Shown piece after piece: positions 33,755 through 45,700 of a stretch of DNA of 64,000 nucleotides (position 1 is its first letter; every line of letters begins with the position of its first letter). The notes under the pieces are model-generated. The model was not told where the DNA came from. It searched no databases and was given only the letters and a program-made list of their open reading frames with translations. The stretch comes from Petrosia ficiformis (lineage: Eukaryota > Porifera > Demospongiae > Haplosclerida > Petrosiidae). The stretch is taken from assembly GCA_947044365.1 (NCBI GenBank), contig OX345641.1, forward strand, positions 2,671,460-2,735,459, read 5' to 3'. Both the position numbers and the translations under genes were made by a program.

Positions 33755-36700
33755 GTGTGTTTGTTTTATAATTTGTTGTTGTGGCTCCATTAGGTTTAGT
33801 CTTGCTGGCTAGCCTGTATTTAAGAAGTCCCGAAACAACAGTCTGTTGACCTTTGTCAATATTCTGTGACTGCTGCAGGGAAGTGTGCAGCACTAATGAG
33901 ATCATAGCCATCACTTGAAGCTTCATCAACCTATGTTCTCTAGTGCTATCTCAAAGTTGTGAACTTTAAAGAATGAGGCCCAAACAGGAAGAAGCATTAC
34001 AAAGCTTTTTTCAAGGAAAATATGTTTTTGTGAGTGTTAGAATTTAATTCGCAGTTTTGTGACTTTTCCAGTAATCACATTCCTATTTGTCACAGTAAGG
34101 TTTATTTCCCCCTCTCAAATACAGGCTGGCCAGTGAGACTACATTAGATTAGAGTAGATTTTATAGTACTGCTGGATACCCACTTAACCTGAAATATTTG
34201 TTGTATAATGTTTGTTTATTGCCATTTTGTTTAAGGAGGACCCTGTTGATTGTGTATGGCATGATTAGTGTCTGAAAGGTTCAAAAAACTATAAAACAAC
34301 TAGTGCGAGCTCTATCCATCTGATTACTTGTAAGAAAAAAATGACCCTAGCATTAGTTTCTCATTCAATCCACTTCGGTTGATACGGTTAGGGTTTGATC
34401 AATATCAAAGTGAAGACATTCCTGGATATCACTGTTATTTTTTTAGAACTTGTCATGTCATTTTCAAGTTAATTAAATTCTAAGTCAGCTTACATGCTAA
34501 CAGAGACAATTACATTAATCCTGTAATTACATGTACTAACCTATATGATACTTGTGTAATAAGTATATCCATTGTTAAGAAGGTCGAGCCATCCTTTTTT
34601 AGATAAAAGGATGAGAAAATTTCGAAGAGATGTTTATAAATTATAATTGTGGATTAAGATTTACAGCACTAACTTTCTTCCAATTTTACTCCACTAGAGT
34701 CATCAGATACGAATGTCTGTGTTGAAACAGATAAACCAAATGTAGTTTTAGCAGCCGAAAAACTGAAAGAAGAATTCGAAGGTCTTCTATTGTCAGTCCA
34801 TGATACTTTGAATGGTGTCGATACTAGTGAACTTAAACTTCGTCTTAACTGGTTTGTAAGCTCTGAGAAACAAAACACACCACCTGTCCAAGAACACTTA
34901 GATAAACTAGAATCATTACTAACACCACAAAGTATTCTCAACTACCTTATTAACAAGAATTTCATTGGTTACTTAAATTATGAACTTCTGAAAGTATTTC
35001 AGAAAGTGGTTCAAAGTGATAAGCTCCAATTCAAGATTACAAAATATGAGGCACACCATGACAAATTTATTAGACTGGCAAATTTCAACACAATTATTGA
35101 TGTCTTTAAACAACATCCTGAACTTGCTCCAGCTTCACCTATTGGCCTTCCTAAGTTTACAGTTCAATTGGAAGCCCCTTGGAATCATAGAAATATTTAT
35201 AGCTGGAAAGAATTAGTCGAGAAGCAATTTAATTGGCCTTCTCATATATACATTGTGAGCATATCAAGGAACTGCATCATTCTCACGTATTCTGTTCTAT
35301 CTTATTTTGCACCTGCCGTTGTGAGAGATTTAACAAACCAGGATGTTCTAGCATTGCTTGAGAATCAAGGAGTGAGTGTAGTAGAACTTTCTAACGATCT
35401 TTTAAAATTGGGAACTGAAGTGGAAGTAGAGCTAGATAGAGAGGAAAACACAGAAGACAAATTACCAACAGAAATGGAGAATTTGAAACTCTCTCAAGAA
35501 AACAAAAATGTACCAGTGAGCAGAAGATCAGAGACAGAGTTAACATCTTTCAGTGAAGAGGATGGAGATGGAAAGGAAACACATGATGAGGTAGTAACTG
35601 TGAATGTAAAGACTATTTCCACACAAGAGCAGGTATACGTATAAGTCAATTCATTGCTCAATTGTGTATATAGCTATTGCATGTATTTGAAAGCAAGAGC
35701 ATACTTATTCTCCTATGATATTTCATGATCACTTTGGATGCATTTGATTGTTGAGAGGATACTTTCTCAATCCAAATACATACAGTTTATTATTTCAATG
35801 TCATTAGATTAGTAGTAATTTGTAATTTAAAATATTTGGAGCAATGCTTTTCAGATTTCAAAATAGTACATGCATTTTTCCAAACTATTATAGTTAGTAC
35901 TTCACAAAGCAGAGAATCAGGAAGTTCTTGAGATACTTACTTCACAGAAGACAAAGGTATAGATTTAAGTGAAATTGGCAGTTTTATTATAGGGAAAGAT
36001 GTTTTGTGTTGAGTACAGTGGAACCTCTAATATCAGACATTCCAAAGAGCAGACACCTGATACAAGCGATTATTATTTGTGCGTATACTAACCATCAATA
36101 ATTAACTTAAATGTAATCATGAAATATGGACACCTCTATTCTCAGCGCAATGGACAAAATATTTGTATATTGGAAGTCCAGCAAAGTTACTCCTATAACG
36201 TAATAATAATATAAGGTAGTAATAATAAAAATTATGTGTAATAGTTCCTCCTGCTGTCCTGTGTTCATATGATGGTAATAAAAACAAGCTTTTGGACACC
36301 TCTATACAAAAGACACAAGCATCTGTTCAGAGGTTCCACTGTGTGTACTATAGTCACTTTATAAATGTGACTTTGTATAATTCTGACCATGTATCGTGTT
36401 GCTGTTATTAATTGTATTCATGTGGTAGATTTTATTTGTAACATGTTGGACTGACTTGTATTTGTTATCAACAGGATGATCATCTTGTGAATATAATTAG
36501 TCTAAAAGAAGAAGTTGATGAACTTGAAAGTCTAATCAAGAAAGGGGCAAATCCTGTAGGTTGAAATACCAATAAACTATTTCAAGTCTAAATGCAATTC
36601 TTATGTTGTAATTATTTTACATTATTATAAGTAATATTCTGTTACTTTGTTTAGAATAGAGCTTTGCTAGAAGCAGTAAAATTGAATAATATCACTATTA

Positions 36701-39700
36701 TTGAGAGACTAATAAAGTGTGGAGCTAATGTTAACTACTGTGATGGGACAGTAAGTTCATTGAAAATGTTTAAAGTTGTGTTGTTATGAAGGAATCAAAC
36801 AAATTTGTAATTACAATTTTAAGTAGTGCAACTATATTAGATGACGTTCATGTCTAATGAAACTGTTTGATGTCTTGTTCACTACAGGATGAAAGAAGCC
36901 CTTTGCATGCAGCCGTAGAAAAAGGTCACACTGATGTTATTGATATCTTAGTGAGACATGGTGCCAATGTCAATACAAAAGATAGGGTAAGAAACTTGTA
37001 TGATTTTAAGTAGCGCAGCTATATTAGATGATGTTCATGTGTAATAAAAATGTAGGGTAAGGAACTTGTAATAAGTACATGTGCTTATATACTTGTGTTT
37101 CAAATTTGTATTTATATTTTAAGTAGTGCAACTATATTAGATGATGTTCATGTGTAATGAAACTGTTTCATGTTTGTTCACTACAGAGGGGCAGAAGCCC
37201 TTTACATGTAGCTGTAGAGAAAGGTCACACTGATGTTATTGATATCTTAGTGAGACATGGTGCCAATGTCAATACAAAAAATTGGGTAAGAAACTTGTAT
37301 GATTTTAAGTAGCGCAGCTATATTAGATGATGTTCATGTGTAATAAAAATGTAGGGTAAGGAACTTGTAATAAGTACATGTGCTTATATACTTGTGTTTC
37401 AAATTTGTATTTATATTTTAAGTAGTGCAACTATATTAGATGATGTTCATGTGTAATGAAACTGTTTCATAACTTGTTCACTACAGTTGGGCAGAAGTTC
37501 TTTACGTGTTGCTGTAGAGGAAGGTCACGTGGATATTGTTAATACCTTAATAAAACATGGTGGCAATGTGGATACAAAGGATATGGTAAGGAAGTTGTAA
37601 TAAGTACATGTACTTATATACTTGTGTTTCAAATTCGTATTTATATTTTAAGTAGCGCAACTATATTAGATGATGTTCATGTGTAATGAAACTGTTTCAT
37701 GTCTTGTTCACTACAGTATGAAAGAAGCCCTTTAAATGTAGCCGTAGAAAAAGGTCACACTGATGTTATTGATATCTTAGTGAGACATGGTGCCAATGTC
37801 AATACAAAAGATTGGGTAAGAAACTTGTATGATTTTAAGTAGTGCAGCTATATTAGATGATGTCCATGTGTAATGAAAATGTAGGGTAAGGAACTTGTAA
37901 TAAGTACATGTACTTATATACTTGTGTTTCAAATTTGTATTTATATTTTTAAGTAGTGCAACTATATTAGATGATGTTCATGTGTAATGAAACTGGTTTT
38001 ATTATTTATTCACTACAGTGGGGCAGGTATCCTTTACATGTAGCTGCATCGAATGGTCAGGCTGACATTGTTGATATCTTAGTATCACATGGTGCCGATG
38101 TAGATAGTGTAAGGAACTCTACATCATATTATAATCTGTTGCAAGCATTTCTATGTTATTGGATTGTAGTATGAGCTTATTTGTAAATTTAAAATGTTTT
38201 CAATAATACATTTCATTTTAAAAGTAATTATATAACATTTTTTTCTAACTAATATAGTTACTACTTCACAAAGCAAAGAATCAGGAAGTACTTGAGATAC
38301 TTAATTCACAGAAAAGAAAGGTAAGTTTAATGGAAATTTAACACAGGTTTTTTTTTTAAGTCAGTGGAACCTCCAATAATGTACATTCCTTAATACAACG
38401 GACAATCCTTTAATTGTACAGACTTATCTTCAATGTGTTCACACCCTCTTAAATACAGATGCTTCTATTCTCTACACAATGGATGATAGTTACGATGTGG
38501 ATATTGAAAGATAGTGTAGTTAGTTAAATTAGTTATTCCGAACATAGGCGGAAGTTATAGTAATCGAGCATGCATACGCATTTTGTCGAAGATTCTATAT
38601 AGAAAGGTTGAATGTGGTCTTTGTGTTTTGGGCCTCGTCGTAACAAGTGTTTCTTCAGCTATCTGTGAAGTCTTGTTACCAGTTTTGAGAAGTAATGAAT
38701 CTGAGTTGATGAGGAACGCCCATGAAGCCCTGTTTCATTGTTGATTGTTTATGCTGAGAACCATACATTCATAGTAGCATCTTTTTAGCGAGGGTTCTGC
38801 ACTTTAGTGCATTCATTCTTACTGCAATGCCTTTTATGATCAGTATTTTTAAACATGTAGTATTACAATAATTTGTGTACTGCATTCCATAGAGAAATCC
38901 TTTGGTGATCATCTATAAGATTGCAATCAAAACTACATACCCCTGAATAAATGACACCTCTGGGCAAAGTACACAAGCACCTATCCAAATGGTGCATGCT
39001 GCTATTCTATGTTTTCACTGTACGTACCATACACTGATAATGTATTGTGTTACATGTTACTATATTCATGTTTAGATATTAATTGTAAATGTTTATAACA
39101 TGTTTGACTAAACTTGTATTTATTATCAACAGGATGATCATCTTGTGAATGTAATTAGTATAAAAGAAGTTGATGAACTTGAAAGTCTAATCAAGAAAGA
39201 GGCAAATCCTGTAGGTTGAAATACCAATAAACTATATTTACAATCTAAAATCCAATTCCTATGTCATTAATTTACACGATTCCTTATTTAGAAATTGGAT
39301 TTGTAAAATAATCAGCACAACATGTATGGCATAAAAGAGTAAGACCACAAAACAGAAAACAGACAGTACTTATATAGCAAGTAACTGGAGACAACCAGAC
39401 TAAACCCAATACATAAACATAGATGAATTGTATCTCAGTTCACAATGTACAGATTACTGTAATTAATATAGGATATAGGCCTGTTTGGAGGCAGTTATGG
39501 GCATATAACACGCATTAGATTGAGGGTGTAGCCCGAGACCAATTATTTAAAAGGTGTTATATACCCATACCTGCCTCAAAACAGGGCAATATAATATATA
39601 TGTATTTTATACCATGGTAACACAAATGTATGCAATTAAACACCCCTGTTGTCAAGTAGAAGCCATAGTATGGCACTAATTAGTGTTTACTACGAAAAGT

Positions 39701-42700
39701 GAAAATGTAATTAGTGGCTAGATAAATCTCCCTGTCTACAGGCATATTTTGGGTATATATCACCTGCTGTACATCAAAGGTTACCATGGTGATCGCCCAT
39801 GCACCATGGCATAATAAACATTAATAACAATACTATTGTACAATTTACTACAGATTGTGAGTAATATTCTGTTACTTTATTTAGAATAGAGCTTTGCTAG
39901 AAGCAATAAAATTGAATGATATCACTATTATTGAGAGACTAATAAAGTGTGGAGCTAATGTTAACTACTGTGATGAGACAGTAAGTTCATTTTAGACACA
40001 TAATAATTATATTGATTTTTAAGACATGATAAACAGATTTGTATAGTACATGAGTAGAAACACCACATATTTTCATAACATTACTAGCTAAGAATACAAT
40101 GTTTCAACATTACTAGAGTATGAAGGTACTAAAAGATTATAGCACTTTGTCAATGAAAGTAACCAAACGAATGTTTTATTATGTCAGAAACTTTCAATGT
40201 TATATTTGATTAGTACCAGTATAGTATGTAATTAAAATTTGATGATGTTCGCTTATAATGAACTTTTGTTCATTATTCTTCCATCTTAGTGTAGGCAGAA
40301 GGGTATGGTAATGATACATGTATGTGTGTCTGTGTGTTTGCAAATATTTGGTAAAACTATAAACATTTTTGGCTGAAACAAGCTACTGGCAGACTTCAGA
40401 TTATACAAGGAGCAGAAATACAATAGACTTTTGATTTTTCAGTTATAAGGGTATGAGAATTTATATCACTCACATTACTGTTTCCAGACTTGAGAAAACT
40501 CCTGTGGACAACTAGACACATCTAAACATAACTTCCACTGTATCATGGCTATTGCTAGCAAAGCACTGCATTAAATAAAACACAATTGAGGTAGTTCTTG
40601 TTACAAACATCAAGCACTGGCTACAAGCATTCTTGCCATGAAAGTTACCACCTATTTCAAGTCATGTGTTGTGCACGAGATTCACACGTGTTCAAGTGTT
40701 TTCTCACATTTAACTCTTTTACAGGAGTCTTTCAAGACCTCCCTTCGTTGAATAATTGTTTGTTTTTTTTTAAACAATATTTTATGCCATTCGAATGACA
40801 ATGGGTAGGCCAGATAGCACAGAACTAATGAAATTGCTTCCCAGGGAAATTTAATTATAAGTGACACAAGTATTTTTAAGAGAGCATTTAAATGAAGTAA
40901 GCGTGGATGACAAGACAACAAAAGAAGGTAGGGAATTCCACAAAGTGATACCACAAATAAAAAAAAGAGTATACATGTTAAAGCGAGCATAATACCAACG
41001 GAGTGTTTTTGGCAAAAGACTGAACACTTTCTAGGGCATTAATTTGGTTCTTTTGATAAGGATCTCAAACAGAGCTACAATATTTCAGTTGGGGAAGAAC
41101 TAATTGCTTATAAAGGTTAGTAACAACTTGAGAGGGAGAACAATGAAACTGTTGATATATAAAATAAAGTTTCTTTTAAGTGTTTCTACATGTTAAATCA
41201 ATCAAGATAGGTCAGAACATAGAGTACCTCTAAAATAATAATAAGATGAGCCAACTTCAATCACATGGCCATCAAGTGTGAGGTTAGGTTTAGGGGATTC
41301 TTGACCTTTAAATAACAAGGGATTTGGTCTTGTTTTGATTTACGATAAGGCCATTCATCTTTATCCACTTATTAATAGCAAAGATGTCTAGCTGCAGTCA
41401 ATGGCTTATATAACACAATGTCATTAGTATTACGAACCAACTTAGTTAACTTTGTTAAAGGGACTTTGAATAAGCCAAATGGTAAAAAGCAGTGGACCAA
41501 GGATGGAACCTTGGGGAACACCAGAAGATATAACTTGGGGTGATGAGGTCTGACCATTTAAAATGACACAATTTTTTTCTTGCTGAAAGGTAGTCCTTAA
41601 ACCAATGATAAAGAAGGCCGGTAATACCAATTTTATGAAGATAGAAGAGAGGTAACAAATGTGAAACATGATCAAATGCTTTAGAGAGGTTAAAAAAAAG
41701 ATCACAGCGGTGGACACTCTTTTATCAAGTGGCTTGTGGCATGCAGTCGTGTGAGACATGGAGAAGAGCTTCCTGTGTAGAACTAACAGGACGATGACCA
41801 AACTGGCAGTCAGATATGAGGGAGCGAGTGTGAATGAAAGAAGACACTTCATTATGTACAATTCTTTCCAAAATTTTGGACAAAAGGATATTGGTCTGTA
41901 GTTACATGCTTGAGCAGGGTCGAAATCTTTGCAAATGGGGGTGATATACGACATTTTCTACTCACTGGGATTATAGCCAAAGGTTAAACATTTCAGTGAT
42001 ATAAGAAGTAATGGAAGGGGCAGTATGTCGAATTGTTAGACTTGAAATACCATCGGGGCCTGTAGCCGTGTTGACTTTTAACTTAATAAGCAATTTAAAA
42101 CAGCGTTGGTAGAGCCATTTATATATTGAAAGAGTATTGGGAGGAAAAGGAGGTGGTAAAGAAAAGCATGAGGGAGGAGTCTGAGAGAAGTAAGAACAAA
42201 AATAGGAGTTAAGTAGATCAGTTTTGGTAAAATAATTATGAGCTTGTTTATTATTGAAATAAAGTGTATCTGGCACAAGCTGTCTGCGGCCAGACGTAGA
42301 TGTATATAGAGAACAGAATTTTTTGGGAATTTTCCAACTACCAGAAAAAGAGAGTAGAAAATCTGATTTGGCAGATCTTAAAGCACCAACAACAGAATGT
42401 TTATATTCAGATCTTAAAGCACCAACAACAGAATGTCTAGCATGTTTATATTTAGCCCAGGCACAAGTGGAGTTGGAGTGAACAGCTTGATGGTAAAAGG
42501 ATACTTTCTTTCTAATGAGAGACGCAATATCTTTAGTAATTCAGGGCACATGCTTGCTAGTGGTAACTATCTGTTTGGGTATCATTATTGACATAACATT
42601 TAGGAAGGAAGAGATCCAGGAGGTATTGATGGCATATTATATTTAAATCTTTATAAATAATTCTTATATCACTCATGTGCATTATTATTTCGCTACAGGA

Positions 42701-45700
42701 AGGTAGAAGTCCTTTACATGTAGCTGTAGAGAAGGGTCACACTGCGATTGTTGATATCTTAGTAACACATGGTGTCAATGTGGATACAAAGGATAGGGTA
42801 AGGAACTTGTAATAGATACATGTACTTGTATACTTGTATTTCCAAATGGACTTTATAATTTGTAATGTTTAATGTCTTGTTCACTACAGGATAGAAGAGC
42901 GCCTTTACAAGTAGCAGTAGAGAAAGGTCAAAAAGACATTGTGGATATCTTACTAAAACACGATGCTTTTACAGATTTGTAAGATATGGTAAGGAACTTG
43001 TAATAGATACATGTGCTTGTATACTTGTGTTTCAAAGGTGTATTTATAATTTCAAGTAGTGCAACTATATGAGATGATGTTCATGTGTAATGAAACTGTT
43101 TCTACAAGATAGAAGCAGTCTTTTACATGTAGCTGTTGTGATATCTTACTAAAACATGGTGCCATATATGAATAAATTTGATATTGTGGGAAAGTTGTAA
43201 TAGATACATGTGCTTATTTCAAAGGGAGAGTTGCAAACATGTACTATATAACAGAAAGGTGCCACAGTCCTGAGTGACGTGCCTTTGAACTCAATACTGT
43301 CGCAACCCCTCATGTATGGACACTCTGCTACTCTGTACAATGGATGCCAGTCATACTGTATAGCCCTAAATGTTTGCAAGTAAAATTTTAGCGTTTTGAC
43401 AATATTCAACTATTTCATGATAAAATTTTCGCGTTCACCAAAAATGATCACACACGTGACCATTTTGTTTTCGAATCAAAGTTTTACAGTTCGTAAGTCT
43501 TCATGAAAAAGGGAAATTTATAGCCCGCAAAAATTTAGGACTATACAATACTTTCTTTATACAATAATACAAATAAATAACCTCTATACTTGTTTGAAAG
43601 TTTTAAAAACAACATGCAACAAAATATATACAAGAATAATAAAAAACATTTTCAATAAAAATGAAAGAAGATGTAGGGACGTCAAAGCCCAAAAAGCATG
43701 TGAACAAGGTTGGTAGGCTAACATAGGACCCAAAATTAAACAAACCACTTTCATATAACCCTACATAAGTACAGCTCTTTGTATTTTGCTTAGAGTGGTT
43801 AAGTACTTATGTAGGGTTATATGGAAGAAGTTTGTTTAATTTTGGGTCCTACATGTAAGTTACATTGTCCAGCAAGAGCTCGAGACTGAATAACTCTCCA
43901 GTTAGGAACAGGCACAACAAATCTCCTTTTTTTTATTATTGTGTTCCCTCTTCAAATGTAGTACCTCGCCACAAGTTGCTTCTCATACTACTTTGTAAAC
44001 ATGGTATCCTCTTATATACAAATTCACTTCCAACATTTCAGTTTCTTGAGGTCCAGCTTATAGATCGACTAGCCATAAAAACTTAGCATGAAAGCTACTA
44101 GTGTGAACTGCACATACGCATGCCCTGTCTTATCGTGAGATAAGAACACTTTGTTATAGTGGACAAAAAGGGCCATCCCAATAATAGTGTCCTCTTTAGA
44201 GGGGTTTTACTGTATTTATAATTTTAAGTAGTGCAACTATATTAGATGATGTTCATGTGTAATGAAACTGTTTAATGTCTTGTTCACTACAGAATAGAAA
44301 GACCCTTTTACATGTAGCTGCAGAGAAAGGTCACACTGAGGTTATAGATGTCTTAGTAAAACATCATCTATATATGGACATGTATAGACCGGATGAAGTA
44401 AGTGACTTGTGATAGATACATGCTATACTTGTGTTTCAAAAGTGTAATTATAATTTTAAGTAGTGCAACTATACTAGATGATGTTCATGTGTAATGAAAC
44501 TGTTTAATGTCTTGTTCACGACAGGATGGGAAAACAGCTTTACATCTAGCTGCAGAGAAAGGTCACACTGAGGTTGTAGATGTCTTAGTAAAACATGATC
44601 CATATATGCACATGTCTAGACCGGATAAAGTAAGTGTCTTGTGATAGATACATGTGCTTATCTATAATTGTGTTTCCAAAGTGTAATTATAATTTTAATT
44701 AGATCATACCTAACAAAATCAACCAATCAGATTGCCCAAAAATGGGTGGCTAGAGCACAGCTGAATGTGTGTTGCGTTGTAACCCCCACGCATTAATTGA
44801 AGCCAATCAAAACGCTTGTATAACTTTGTTCATTAACAACTAGATTCATAGTAACCACAGGCGCAATAGAAACCACGGCTAATTAAGCTACATAGTATGG
44901 CTTCAAAGGGCAGATTTGCTGTATACTGTAACAAAAGATGATATAATGCAAGCAATTCAAAGCAGAATACCAAAGAAAACCTTGCAGACAACAAAATGGG
45001 CATATAGTATTTGGAATTCATCGTGACAAGTAAGAAATATTTCAGATGAATTAACACAAATGACAGCTAGCAGAATGGATGAGCTATTAGCACAGTTCAT
45101 AATGGTAGCAAGAAGGCAGGACAGTGAAGTTTATCCACCAAAAACATTGTTCCAACTAATCGCTTCTTTACAACGCCATCTAAGAAAAAATAGTAATACA
45201 TCTAAGTAACTTAGAGCCCTCGTGAGAGTGCTCTAACCAACACTATTGCATCCTATTTGCCCGAGAACACGAGAAAATACGAGGGTGTAGCCCAAGTATT
45301 TTCGAGTGCTTGGAGGGCAAATCGGGTGCAATAGTGTTGGTTAGAGCACTCTCACGAGGGCTCTAATTATTATGTAGTGCAACCAGGGCTCGAATTTGCA
45401 CCTGTCCACTAGTCCTGACAAGGGGAAAATGCTTTGGGACAAGTGAAAAATGATTCAAAATGTCCCTTGGACAAGCAACAGTGTTTCTATATTCATTGTA
45501 ATAATTGTGGGTGTAGCCAGACCTTTGTTCACATACACGTGGTTACTGTATCAGCTGTTACTGTGAGATGAGTCTTTAGGTATGGTAATGAAGATGTTAC
45601 TGAAGATCAAGATTCTGAACACAGTGAACAGTCGGATTCCTGTGGATGTTTTTGGACACACCCCTCATGAATATTAATAAATTGTCTGGGACAAGCGATT

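Noticed and set aside
36117..36299. Minus-strand 60-codon frame, also at 60845-61027
   Set aside because: Conserved only because the surrounding intron is duplicated; it carries no recognisable domain and is absent in the gene A copy.
43149..43409. Minus-strand frame of 86 codons
   Set aside because: It lies over a decayed ankyrin exon and a MITE edge; no support for coding.
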